Shown: positions 34,201 through 44,996, counted from the first letter of the stretch. The stretch: 64,000 nt of DNA from Panulirus ornatus (GCF_036320965.1 NC_092271.1:26902536-26966535), one strand, 5' to 3'. Notes: generated from the sequence alone by a model not told the origin. Program-made: numbers and translations.

Positions 34201-36721
34201 AGAGTAGAAAGTTTTATACTCGCGTTGTCCCGTCTCTTAATCTTGTATATATTTACAATGTCTTGGCTCCTTCCTACGTATGTACACGCACATACACACA
34301 AGCCCTAGCCAGTGCTACGAATTTGTGTACTGATATCACTTTTGCTTTTTCGTTGTGTCTCCCATCATAGAGCTTCCTCTTTGTCCCTTTCCTGATCTTC
34401 ATTTTGACCTTGGTACACAGGTCCTCTATCCTGACTCCCTCCCCGTCTCACAGCCACCTGTAGCTCCCCACTTGGGATTAATTCTCAAAAGTCCTTCTCG
34501 TCCCTCAACAGCCGACAACCCAGATCCCATCTCGTGTCCATTTGGAGGTCGCTTCTCCTTCAGCCAGAGCGGGCCTTCCCCCCTGACGCCCCGGATAATA
34601 GGGGGCATCACCTCCTCCCCCCTTGGACACGTACCCGTGCCAGGAACGCGTGGCGGACATGTCCGTGTGCGACGAACATCGGAAGTGGATCGTCATTGAC
34701 ACAAACCTCTGCCTCTCCCTCAACAAGGACGGCCACCCACAGGATTTCAACAGTGAGTGATGGCGTCCGTTGCGAACACTTGTTTACATTCATCTTTTCT
34801 CGGTATTTTCGAATGTGTTCCATAGGCTTCCAGCATGTTTTCATCAACAAATACGGATCTTATCATTCATATATTTGATTAAAAAAAAAGACATCTTGTT
34901 CGTATGGATTACATTACAGTAAGGACTAAGTCTGGACACCATTTGTTCCTGTTGCATTAGATTTAGATAGTCATCTGTTTGTGGTGTAATTTTAACTCAA
35001 ACCTGCTCCTCCATAACTCAGATTGTATTTCCTCTTTCCCTCCTGGTTTCTATATCTCTTTGACCCTTTCTTATATTGCATTCAAGGCCTGGCCTTGATG
35101 TCTGGGACTGTGGAGCCTTTCACGGAAAACAAAAAGGGTTACCTTTGTAGATCTCACTCATGTATTTTCCCCTACGAAATACCTTGGATGTTAATCTTCT
35201 GCTTTGTATTGTTGAATTCCTTTTCAATCGCGTGTTATCATGGCAGGTGTGACTGACTACAGGCTGCAGTGTGTGGGCTACTGGCACGAGAACCTGCTCT
35301 CCTACCTTGTGACTCACGACCCCTCCGACTCCGTCTCCAGGTTCAGGTGCTGGGTAAGTTGTACCTCATTCATGAAGTTGTGGGTCGTGCAGGTCTTGAC
35401 AGCTGGGTAACTCGGGGCCCTTAGTTTCAGGGGTTTAAGGGTCTTCGGCTGAGTCTGTATTTAAGGATCTTCAGCCCAGTGGCTCAGGATCCTTGATTTG
35501 ATCTTGAAAGTCAACAATTAGTTAAAATCAAGATGGTTGAGGTCCTTAAGTTCTACTGAAAATTGCCATGTGAATTTTTCCCTTGGATCTAACGTTTGAT
35601 TTGTGTTACATCGTGACAAAAAAGAGTTTGAGAATGGATGTTGAAAGCAGATTCTTACTGGTTATAGGACTAATATCATTGTAGCCATCTTTCACCATCA
35701 TAATTTGAAGAAAATCGCTTATTTTTCCTCGTATGTATGCAGAGTAAACATCCATGGGCCCATCTTGTACATATAACAAGACGAAACTATCTTAATAGAT
35801 TTTTAAATATAAACTCTACAAAATACCTTCCTGAAAAGCTAAATCACGCCAATAAATACGATCTTTAATATCTGTTATTTTCAATAGGTTAAACAAGACT
35901 TAAAGGAAAAAAATCTTAACGTATTCTCACTTCTTTGATTAGTATACCAATAGGTAAGTTACCCATGTAATATACTGTTTACCTCCGTTCTCTCTGCAGG
36001 TGTACCAGAGAGTAGGAGTAACTAAACTATTACTGTCGCAGTCTGTGGGGGCAGCGTGTGGCCTACGGCAGACCTTCCTCTCCTCCACCTACGAAGAGAG
36101 CGCAGCTGTGGCGCTCAACCTCACCCTCAGTGAACGCATCCGTAAGCCTCTCTTATCAGCTTCCGTGATATTTTGCGTAATATGAAGGGCTTTCATTTGT
36201 CAGTAAAAGAATGATAATTTTTTCTGACTATATTTTTGTGATTAATATTTTCACTGTTGTCTTCAGGATTTTGAAAGAAAGAAAATTCATAATATGCTTT
36301 TAAGAATGAAACACAAATATTGTAGAAGTAAAGAAAATAATTTCATATAGAGAGAATGTTTCTTAACTTGATAAGAAAGTACCACAAGAGGTCAGGCGGA
36401 AAAGAAATTGACCAAAACAAATGTGGAGGGACAGAAGACAAGGCCCCTCTTGCACGCTCCTGACAATACCAGAACAATGCCTCATGGACTCTATTCAAGC
36501 AGTAGATTATAGATCTTATCTTCATCTTTTACTTAAGCTCAATATCAACTTTGTTATTTGCAGATGACCAGTGTCCCATGTTCTACGACAATGGCAAGAA
36601 CCCATGGCAGGCCAGGGATGAGACGGTCACCGTCTTCAGGTTCACCAGTCATGTTCCTCCTGTCAACGCCATGAGTGACGTCATGGTCCTGCTCCAACTG
36701 GTAGTGTTGGTGTGGTCGTGA
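29321..36721 (+). CDS. Cys-rich secreted or surface protein, DUF7042-7045-like (10 exons, 5' partial)
   Basis: Ten + strand exons join with GT-AG sites and matching phases into about 594 codons ending in TGA at 36719-36721. Exons: 29321-29575, 29925-30093, 32466-32602, 32901-33110, 33365-33578, 33851-34002, 34512-34752, 35247-35353, 36000-36141, 36564-36721. About 25 cysteines are spread evenly, and there are N-glycosylation sequons (NDT, NLT, NAT, NLT), which points to an extracellular protein. The motifs LQGDWFSWE, YTGECDHP, CLGDWHQGKNQYF and CPFGGRFSFSQ are those I associate with uncharacterised arthropod proteins carrying DUF7042-DUF7045; I could not search to confirm this. The last residues are hydrophobic (VMVLLQLVVLVWS), like a GPI-anchor signal or a membrane tail. 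The visible part starts in phase 1, so an upstream exon, probably with the signal peptide, is missing from the model. Exon 7 needs a one-base frame correction. Molecular function is unknown. Confidence 0.88.
29925..30093 (+). CDS. exon 2
   Basis: The acceptor is GGTCTTACAG and the donor is TTCAG|GTGAGG; the exon enters in phase 1 and leaves in phase 2. It encodes a segment with three cysteines (PCITRQG, SVCAWL, LNCRSA) and ends with GLYHFSWQNRF, which continues smoothly into exon 3. The 349-bp intron before it holds a CA microsatellite at 29849-29875. Confidence 0.9.
30434..30620 (+). repeat. 29-bp minisatellite in intron 2, about 6 copies
   Basis: The unit is CACGCCTCTGTCATACACCC followed by CACACTAGG. 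Outer copies are diverged. Confidence 0.85.
30996..31265. repeat. facing (GA)n and (TC)n tracts in intron 2
   Basis: GA at 30996-31058 and TC at 31181-31265 are complementary arms separated by 122 bp. Confidence 0.95.
31481..31917 (+). pseudogene. LINE (jockey/CR1-like) reverse transcriptase C-terminal remnant in intron 2
   Basis: The first segment reads MVYCSHIWKDSS, then RVESEAVRLFDSPHLAS and LSLYRFYFGS. After about 100 bp and a frame change, a second segment from 31792 reads FFSYTAKLWNSLPGSCLPTN and YDLSHLRNRF before TAG at 31915-31917. This is the order and wording of the C-terminal region of ORF2 in jockey/CR1-type LINEs. The frame change and lost middle portion show a dead copy. It lies in intron 2 in the same orientation as the host gene. 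Confidence 0.75.
32466..32602 (+). CDS. exon 3
   Basis: The acceptor is TTTTCCCCGACAG and the donor is TGCCA|GTGAGT; the exon enters in phase 2 and leaves in phase 1. It encodes YTGECDHPRALIKSC followed by QFLMENQQFSIHYKKCQG, a three-cysteine segment typical of the family. It follows the longest intron of the model (2372 bp), which is filled with a minisatellite, GA and CT tracts and a LINE fragment. Confidence 0.9.
32901..33110 (+). CDS. exon 4
   Basis: The acceptor is CTCTCCTGCAG and the donor is CTACG|GTAAGG; phase is 1 to 1. It encodes VVFSCLGDWHQGKNQYFAVF and then KYRCFVRN, EC and an IRFKLSY end. The motif C-L-G-x-W with a following x-Y-F/L and a later R-C-F/W recurs in exons 8-9, so this is the first of two similar modules. 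Confidence 0.92.
33365..33578 (+). CDS. exon 5 (second G-x-W module)
   Basis: The acceptor is TCCCTCAG and the donor is GGATG|GTGAGT; the exon enters in phase 1 and leaves in phase 2. It encodes PGCFLPRNLTGKWQSTGLGE, two sequons (NLT and NAT) and TYVCLEQRGNRYLMAKL. The pattern C-F-x-P then L-x-G-x-W parallels exon 1. The donor and its flank are repeated twice in the intron immediately downstream. Confidence 0.9.
33568..33658 (+). repeat. three copies of the exon 5 donor site
   Basis: GGATGGTGAGTAGTGTGGAG occurs at the real exon 5 end (GT at 33579) and again with GT at 33619 and 33639 inside intron 5. All three have the full GTGAGT donor. Use of either downstream donor would retain a TGA placed directly after the normal exon end, so only the first keeps the protein frame. 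Confidence 0.85.
33851..34002 (+). CDS. exon 6
   Basis: The acceptor is CTCTCCGCCACAG and the donor is CATAG|GTACGT; the exon enters in phase 2 and leaves in phase 1. It encodes a cysteine completed across the junction, then QTEYVCWELLPRHHNIVRY, YRHFQVCDYANF and REWMYDTLI. Confidence 0.9.
34178..34318 (-). mobile_element. copy of the dispersed SINE-like body in intron 6
   Basis: Plus-strand GTGATTAC, AGAAAGTTTTATACTCG, GTTGTCCCGTCTCTTAATCT and TGTATATA match the 23.34-kb copy. A short CA-rich tract and AGCCAGTG follow in the same order as there. It sits wholly in intron 6 and does not disturb the splice sites. Confidence 0.5.
34512..34752 (+). CDS. exon 7, with a one-base frame break
   Basis: The acceptor is TCCCTCAACAG and the donor is TCAACA|GTGAGT. 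The first part reads ISCPFGGRFSFSQSG in the frame set by exon 6. The second part, from about 34626, reads TYPCQERVADMSVC and then KWIVIDTNLCLSLNKDG in the frame required by exon 8. The two parts are one base out of register. The change must fall after the in-frame-C stops at 34596-34601 and before 34626, where a G5 run (34601-34605) and a C6 run (34617-34622) lie. An assembly or read error in a homopolymer is the simplest cause; a real null allele is possible. Confidence 0.8.
35247..35353 (+). CDS. exon 8
   Basis: The acceptor is ATCATGGCAG and the donor is GCTGG|GTAAGT; the exon enters in phase 1 and leaves in phase 0. It encodes DYRLQCVGYWHENLLSYLV and ends RFRCW. This is the second copy of the C-x-G-x-W-H module seen in exon 4. 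Confidence 0.9.
36000..36141 (+). CDS. exon 9
   Basis: The acceptor is CTCTCTGCAG and the donor is CATCC|GTAAGC; the exon enters in phase 0 and leaves in phase 1. It encodes VYQRVGVTKLLLSQSVGAAC, QTFLSSTYEESAA and the sequon NLT just before the end. Confidence 0.9.
36564..36721 (+). CDS. exon 10 (C-terminus and stop)
   Basis: The acceptor is TTATTTGCAG; phase 1 entry gives His-Asp-Gln-Cys-Pro. It encodes DQCPMFYDNGKNPW, ETVTVFRFTSHVPP and a hydrophobic tail VMVLLQLVVLVWS just before TGA at 36719-36721. A tail this hydrophobic and this close to the end suggests a GPI-anchor signal or a C-terminal membrane segment. No polyadenylation signal stands out in the first few hundred bases after the stop. 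Confidence 0.88.
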
Positions 36722-36968
36722 GGTTATTGCCTACACCTTCGGATCCAACATGGCTGTGATCTTTTTCGAGTATTCACTTAACTTCTAGGCATTACAAAGC
36801 TTTTTTTTTTTTTTCTTGAGCAGTCATTACTCACTGTAGTCGTCGTATTTATGAGACTTACCATGACAGGATGAATGGAGACTTGTGTATCATCATGTGA
36901 GCTGTTACGTCGGTACTGATTTATATACTCAAAGTATGACAAACATTTAGAATGGAACTGTATAGAGA

Positions 36969-36971
<3 letters not shown>

Positions 36972-37034
<63 letters not shown>
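36972..37034 (+). repeat. (TG)n microsatellite
   Basis: About 31 units, 250 bp after the stop codon, so it may lie in the 3' UTR. Confidence 0.97.
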
Positions 37035-37038
<4 letters not shown>

Positions 37039-37525
37039 CACGTCTTCAGGTTGGCTTTTCTGCATTATGAACATTGTCTTACAGTCTGTATCCAGTCGAT
37101 CAACTGTAACAGTCAGTGAGTGACAGATGTGGTGGTACCAAAGACCGAAAAAAAAAAGGATATCATGTATATTGTGATTTTGATAAGGTATTACGTCTTC
37201 TCGGGTATTACAACTAGTCTTTTTTGTAAACTATAAGACTTCTAGTGACTTTATAACTATAAGAGCTTCATTATGTGGATAGAAGGATTGTTTCGTAATC
37301 ATCTCTATATTTCTCACAGTGGTTAGGTAGATGTGTGTTAAGTCTCAGAGAAGATGCGAAGGACAGAATCAGTTCTTGCTACAAGGGTGTCCATTATTCT
37401 CAAGAAAGTTTGATTAATATTATTCCTATCCAAAGATCTCGTAGTTAGTATTTAAGGACCTTCATTTATCATGTTTTTATTATCAGGTGGGTAGAGGTGC
37501 AGTATTTAGGATGTTGAGTGGTACA

Positions 37526-37528
<3 letters not shown>

Positions 37529-37602
<74 letters not shown>
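37529..37602 (+). repeat. (TC)n microsatellite
   Basis: About 37 units. Confidence 0.98.
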
Positions 37603-37605
<3 letters not shown>

Positions 37606-40600
37606 TTGTTTATCAGCCATCACGACCTCCTTATCCATTTTCATTTGAGTGGATCAAGGACATCCAGCAGGGATGTACCATTTGCGGGAATCCTGTCTTG
37701 TTATTGTGGTGTCCACAGCCTCGTACTGAGAGTCTGGCAAAGATCAATGACGTACAGTTTCACTGAAGGGGAAAAAATACTTATTTCGAAACGCGTCTTT
37801 GAAGATAGAAAAAAAAGTGTTTGCAGAGACGTATGAATGGTTCAGGTGAACCTGCAGATGTATAAGTATGTGTATGTATGCGGAACTTAGAATACATAAC
37901 TACATGTACATGATACATTATTGCAAAGAAGTGTAGAGAATTTCTCTATCTTAGTAATTTAAGAAAGGATCGAACACTATGAACCACAACTTTGCTAATG
38001 TATCTTATTAAATTTGATGTGAACCCAATTAGGAAACACGTAATACCGAAGAGTATAAGAAAATAGATATTTGGTTGGTGAGACATATTCAGCAAAGATG
38101 ATGAAGTTAGTGGAAGTTATTACGTAAGAGACATTAAACCAACTTCTTAAAAGAGGAAGCATTAAGTTTTCCGGTCAGTGTGGTTCATACATTTAGTGAT
38201 AATTTTCTCTATGTTCGTTTTAGCTCGTTTCTGGTATCATTCACATCACGTTGAAGTTATAACTTAAGTGTTTTTGTCAAATGCTGTGGAGTCTGAACTG
38301 ATATATGGTCAGTTATATCGAGACGTGGGACGGGAGGTAAATCATATATAAGAAACGTATATCATTTACTCTATAGACGAGGTGCTGGCTCATGATCCAA
38401 GTCAGTGCGGGAGTTTAGTCTGTGATATTAAGGTCACTAAACTAGATATATGTGTTGATGTGATAACACGCATCGAGTCTCTGAGGACGGACCCACCCTC
38501 AGTACAGGTAATCTATGGGACCTGGAACCCTACATGGAAAAGACCAAGAGAGATGTCCACAAAGGTCTTACCTGGAGAGGGTCAATCAGCTCCTTGATCT
38601 AGATACCGAGCCTCAACACGCTGCCCAGTCAGTCATCTCCATACTTGAACTCGATGCCTGACGACGTCTCCTGTAGATGGAGTTATGGGAGACACGTTAA
38701 TCCTCAGCTTAGCTGACGCAGATCCTGCTTCAGGAACATTTCGCCAATCATTGATGAACCAGTCATGGTTACCGGAGCTAATGAGCGTTGAGGCCCCCTC
38801 AAATTCACATCATTCCACCGTGTCCAAGCCTCCTGATGGCTTCTGATCAACTGATCACCCACAGTGAATCATGCTCCCTCAGGCTTATCAGCGACCAAGG
38901 TTGTGAATGATGTTTTCTGTGACGCGAGTATGAACTTATACCATTCCAGGTCTTGTGGCTGAACCTCAGACGTATATGTATACCTGTAGGTGGATGAGTT
39001 AATGTGTCCATTGACGTAGCAATTTCATTTCTGTTCCGTAAGATATTGGAGATCATCCATTTTGCTGTTAGGAAGGAGGAGGAAGAGAGAGAGGAAGCAC
39101 ACATATCTAGTACCCTTCCTAGCAAATCAAAGCAAGACACTTTATCGCAGGTGCTGTATCGTAAACAACCTAAATGTTTACACCTACCTACCTATAAATA
39201 TTGTTTGTCTTCACTATCATCAAGTGTAGTAGTGTAGGTAATATATGTACGTAGAGACCTTGATGTTTTCACCCTCACGTAGATACTGTCTGTAGAAACC
39301 GTAGATGTTTTCACCATGGAAATAGATGTAGTATGGTAGCTACCTTGATTCATCACCTTCATATAAATCATTCTCTTGATCGTTGATTATATTAATCATA
39401 TCTCACCCACGCTGTCCTGTTCTTATCAAGAGTTGAATGTGATTAACTGTTAAGTTATTAGCCAGCAAAGACTCATTAGCTTTAAGTAAATAAAAGTATT
39501 CATGACGCAAGGCGTCGTCTTATTGTCCTTTAAATGTAAGAGATCAGGTTGCTATGAACTAAACCAAATCTTATATTTGAAAACTTAAGAACTCCGTTTT
39601 TAGGTGGTATGCAGACCAAAAATAATCCAATACCTTTGCCGGTATCACTTCATAAGGAACACATAATTTGAATAATCTGTAAGGTTGAAATAGCTATAGA
39701 AATAACATCATAGCAACTCTCAGGCAATATTTCATTGTACCAACACTCTCTATAAGTTTACGAAGTTCCACTAAGAAATGCATTTCGTTTTTTTGTGATG
39801 ATCTATTCGTGAGGCAAATGTCTTACGTGGAATACATTACCTACAGAATATCATATTTAAGCGATCATTTATCTAAAACAATATGATTCTTAACGGTATA
39901 TATATTTTCAGCCATAAAGAACCAACATCGATGTATTCGAGTATAAGCTCGAATATGAGTTCGAAATGACGTCACACGATGCAAAGTATAGGGAAAAATG
40001 GCTTCGAAGTCAGAGTTCGGTTGTTCGAGACTGTCTTCGAACTACATTCAAGTGATCAGTGACAGCCATGATGTAAACAGTGCACACATATCGCTGTGGA
40101 TATCCCGTTTTCGTGGAGTGTACGAGGTTAAGACACCTGTATGGCAACAAGTGATTAACGTGAAAGACTACAGCATTCAAAGCTCAAGATTCTACGCAGG
40201 ATACGCTCGATTCCAGGCGTATGAGGTCAAAAGAACTTGAAAATTTAGGTGAGTTCTCACGTGTACGTACGTATGTTGGCAGTGGCAAGCACTGTTGACA
40301 ACGTGAGAGGCTGTTGGGTTAGACACAACAGTATGACATGTGTTGGTCATTTAGTGCCAGAATGAGAGTGTTTTACTTAGCTTTAACACACCCATAACAC
40401 TGAGGGCTTCAACAAAAGATCAGAAATAGCATAAAAATTTCTCCAATAACAATTTGTCTCTGAAGCCAGAGTAATATTAAATGATAGTTCGGTTCGTTGG
40501 TGTACATTAGTGTTTTTTTGTGATATATTGTGGGTGTTGCGACTCAGTATAGGGCTACATAGATACAACAGCTATTCGGTATAAGTAGTGGACACTGGAG

Positions 40601-43560
40601 ATGTTGTAATGGGTAAAATGAGATGGTTATATTCCTTCGGAGACAAGTTATAGGTTATCATTACTGAGGAAAGATTTTATGGTGTGTACATAGAGAAGTA
40701 CTGATCACAGTCTAATGTTAATGTCTCTGCTGGAGATTGTTGTTATTACTGTTGTCATTATCATTATTATTGTGTTATTATCGTGGTAATATTGTAGTTT
40801 CCGCCCCACAGATAAATGATAGATCTACTAACTTGCATGTAACTCAAAATTTCGTAACTTCCGTGGGGCATTAACTATAAAGATACCAATTTCATTATCA
40901 TGTTTTTCTTGTTATGATTTTTAAAAGCTGTAAGAGGTACAATGCAATGTTGTTTGTTGCTGTTTTTAAATTTAAGACAGTAACACGAATGTCTGATGTA
41001 AAGCAAGTTAGGCAGAGCATTTGGTGTGTGGTAAACTCGTAACACTATACTGTACAACTAGGATATGAAGTTAGCATGATTCCTATAGTTGCTATACCAC
41101 TTTATAACGGCGCAAGACAACATATATGACGTACATATATGTTACTGAGTCATGTAATCCAAAGAACCTGAAAGACACGTGTAATACGCCATACGCAATG
41201 ATTTTCCTCGGTCTGATTAGTGTGGTCTTCTTGTAGCACAAGGGAGAGTTGCCAGGCGTGTCGAAATTAAAGAGAGATTGTGAAGTTGTGGATCCTCGGC
41301 TTCGATCCTAGGCTTGGCAACTGGTGAAGTTGTTGATTCTAGGCTTCGATCCTAGGCTTGGCAACTGGCTCTGGTTACTCACTTGTGAGTAATGAGCAGT
41401 CGGTAAGAGAAATGGGGGGAAGGGGGTGACTGTAACCCCATGGGGAAGGCAGGTTAGGCTTTGGAAATGACGTGCTACATAGGAATACATGGGACAGAGA
41501 GAGTCTTTTTCTTAATCAGTATTCCATTGAAAGATTTCCTTTATGAATGTCATGATTAAGAAAAGTTCATTTTCCAGTTCATCTTAGACATTACACAGTA
41601 CTTATGTCTTGTATCCTGTGTCAGTGGAGGTAGATAATAATGTTCTCGAACTGCTTTATGCGAAAGTTGTTCTGATTATATTAGTATCATTATTTTACGT
41701 CATTCTCAAGAAGAAAATCTTTATATAAGACGAACTTTTCTTAGATTGCATTACTTTCGTAAGGCTATAATTATTTGATATTATAGGACTGACTATGTAA
41801 TGAAGTACAAATGCTAATTGGAGGAAAATATGCTCGATCCGTATGCCAAATTAGTATAGTTGGGGGTACGTCATTTTTCGTTTTCTCTTATGTCATGAAA
41901 AGTACGTTTTCTATGAACAAGAAAAGGTAACTCCATAAACCTACTTTATCAATTCATGAATGATCTCCCACTTTGAATTACTGCACGAAAATCTACAAAT
42001 CACTTAACAAATAAGTTTATGATAAGGATTTACGAGAGTTTACACCAGTAAATAGAGGCGGTAGGTAGGTACTGAGTGAATCAGACTGCCGTCGTCAGCA
42101 GCGAGACATTCCACTGTCCCCCCCACACAACCCACCCGCCAGCGTGGAGGATTAACCTTTCGCACCCCCACCTCAGCTCCACAACCTGCTCCACTCACTC
42201 GCATATATTATATTATTTCATATTCGATCGCTGCAACATATTTTTCCCCCTATGCCTTTTTAATTTCAGTAACTACAGATGATTAATATTAATCCTTTTT
42301 GCGTTATATTAAAAAAAAAAATCATTATATTGGCGGCTCGTATAACAATCTGGATGTGGGATTTTTGTTTTTACAAAACTTATTCCGCCAAATTAGGGTC
42401 ATATGACCTCAACCCCCGCCTCCTTTACCCCTCCCACTTCTCCTTTAACCCCCTCTCCTCCCACTCCCCCCACCCCCACCCCACCCGTCTCCTCCCCCAC
42501 AACCCACCCACCAGCCAGCCAACCCACCCCCCCATTCTCCGCCCCAGTCCATGGGGTCAGGTTTGAGACCGTCTGGATACCTTTGATACCTAGATTAAAT
42601 ATCGGATAATATAAGGAGTTAGATATATAGCTATGAGGAATATAGATATATATATAGATTAAGCTTTAGCGTATTGGTACATTACGTTTAAGCTGTGTTT
42701 CATCACAATCATTGACTATATGATTTGTTGCATTTGGCTGTCAATATTTACTCTGGTGGCTAACCGTGTGTGTGTGTGTGTATACAATCTTCTAAATGGA
42801 CATAGATATACGCTGGATGATGATCGAGCCATACATCCAAGGGGCAAGGGTAACTGAAAAAATATATATATGTATAATACTCTCGTGGTATTTCAGTCCA
42901 GTTGAGAAAGCTTTACGAATGTTTTATAGTTAAGGGGTTTGCACGACACTAAGAATAATGAAAACGAGATTCGGGTTATTTCTCCAACCTGTCACTTGGC
43001 GGCGCTGTACACACTCTGGCCAGCCAAGCCACCAACCCGCAACCCGCTCTTGCCACATCGTGGTCCTCGACTTCGAACGCACCACCAAACTGGTTTATTT
43101 ACAGTCTTCTTCGTATCTCTCCCTACCTTGACTTAGCCCAGAGTTAAGCTGGCGTTACGCACGCGTGACAGTCCACCTCACAGATAACCAATAAAGAGGA
43201 CACATCAATAATAAAGAACCATAGGAAATACGTAGGATGCATCTATCGCTTCCCTAATCACCATTTACCACTAAGAATCGCTCGCTTGTGAAGTTTACCG
43301 CACTGGCGGGCACGCTAATGACGCCCTCCCCAGCCGAAATATTCTGACATGGGCGGGGGATCGTGATGAGAAATAGCTGTAAGATGAACAGTGAGGATGG
43401 GAGCCAATAGCGTGGACGATGTGTGTATGTAAGGAAGGACTCGGCCCCAATGCCTTGGACACCACCTAGCAAGCCTCTCCTTTACAATTAATGAAGGTGA
43501 GGCGATCTACCAGCTCTGTATGCCAGGGTGCAGAACCGCGTCGGATCCCACCGGCGATTA
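37603..43560. other. no gene seen
   Basis: Mostly AT-rich unique sequence with the 44-bp duplication at 41282. Short frames such as 39998-40240 have no recognisable content. A perfect CRE-like TGACGTCA lies at 39965-39972. Confidence 0.5.
41282..41369 (+). repeat. 44-bp tandem duplication
   Basis: Two copies of GAAGTTGTGGATCCTCGGCT plus TCGATCCTAGGCTTGGCAACTGG; the second has TTGATTCTA in place of GGATCCTC. Confidence 0.9.
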
Positions 43561-43589
43561 TCTGCTCTGATGTAGGACGACTCTTAAAT

Positions 43590-43697
43590 CTCCCTCCTCC
43601 TCCTCCTCCTCCTCCTTCTCCTCCTCCTCCTCCTCCTCCTCCTCCTTCTTTTCCTACTCCTCTCGTCTTTCTCCTCTCTCTCTCTCTCTCTCTCTAC
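43590..43697 (+). repeat. (CTC)n with CT tail
   Basis: CTC trinucleotide array with CTT interruptions, ending in a CT run. Confidence 0.95.
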
Positions 43698-44367
43698 CCT
43701 GAATTCTTCCTATTGGTTCTCATATCTAGATGTCTGACCCCCATTTCTTTCTATATTTGGTATCGTTCGTTGTACTGATTTCATTTTATACGATGGTCTA
43801 ATCACGTGATCATAAAGATCTGGTTCCCCACTACTGTGTCTTACTGTGTTTATCTCCAGCTTCTTTAAGTCAACACAGTTTTCTTCCTGTATTACAACCT
43901 GTTCCTCCGCTTCGTCTTCACTATTCTCAACCCTTGTTCTCTTACTTTCCACCCATCTTTAACACAGCTTCTTACGTCTTCCATTCATTTCAGTATCATC
44001 TACTCTCGTATCTTCGTATGATCTTTTCCATATTCTTTCCTCTCATCATAGCTGACCACGCCACTTGTATCTTCCTTCCCTTCCAGCCATACGTCCACAC
44101 CTCCGCTTTCCCACACCTCTCCACACCACCCTAGAGTGACATAGCCTCCACCCAGACCCTCCTCCACCTCCTCCACCTGGTGACCCACCGCTTGTTTTAA
44201 TCCTGTCGACGTCTGGGGTCCCTCAGAACCCTCCCCTCCCTCCCTCCCTTGCCCTAGGAGGGAGGGACGTGGAGGCGCCTCCTGCTGAGATGTCTTGGTG
44301 ATCCATACTGATGAATTACTCCCAGTCCCGTCCCACGCTGTATAGGTATATATTACCCCGCCCCAAA

Positions 44368-44660
44368 CCTCTGGTGTATGGCGTATAAATGCCTCTTGTT
44401 CCAGAGCACTGGTGTATGGCGTATAATGCCTCTTGTTCCAGAGCACTGGTGTATGGCGTATAAATGCCTCTTGTTCCAGAGCACTGGTGTATGGCGTATA
44501 ATGCCTCTTGTTCCAGAGCACTGGTGTATGGCGTATAAATGCCTCTTGTTCCAGAGCACTGGTGTATGGCGTATAAATGCCTCTTGTTCCAGAGCACTGG
44601 TGTATGGCGTATAATGCCTCTTGTTCCAGACCACTTGTGTATGGCGTATAAATGCCTCCA
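44368..44660 (+). repeat. 38/37-bp minisatellite, about 7.5 copies
   Basis: The unit is TGGTGTATGGCGTATAAATG followed by CCTCTTGTTCCAGAGCAC. Copies alternate between 38 bp (TATAAATG) and 37 bp (TATAATG) in the order 38-37-38-37-38-38-37-38. Confidence 0.95.
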
Positions 44661-44921
44661 CTTCCAGAGGTCTTAGGTATAGTGTATGGGTGTCCTCTTC
44701 CACTCGTCTCATGCCTTTGTTGTATATTGTTGTATGAGTGACCTGTCCCATCTCTGATGTTGCTGTATCCAAGTTTTTATCATTCTCCCTGCCTGACCTG
44801 TGGCTCTGGTGTATGGTGTACGTCTGGTCACATCATCCTGGCTCGTCCCAGTATTAAGATCAGTAAAGGAAATGAGTTTTGATGAGGATGATCAACACGT
44901 CGTTAAACCACTGGGCTGTGA

Positions 44922-44922
<1 letters not shown>

Positions 44923-44991
<69 letters not shown>
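44923..44991 (+). repeat. (GT)n-(GA)n compound tract
   Basis: GT changes directly into GA. The same compound form occurs at 59574-59657. Confidence 0.98.

Positions 44992-44996
<5 letters not shown>

Noticed and set aside
40016..40240. 80-codon frame after TGACGTCA
   Set aside because: No splice, domain or codon support. The CRE-like octamer alone is not enough for a promoter call.
44368..44660. CRISPR array
   Set aside because: The units are contiguous tandem copies with no unique spacers, in a eukaryotic genome. The same holds for the 21-, 25- and 30-bp arrays.
44000..44772. Frames with LWNKRHYTPYTSALEQEAF repeats
   Set aside because: By-product of the 38/37-bp array. The unit length changes frame every copy, so no consistent protein exists.
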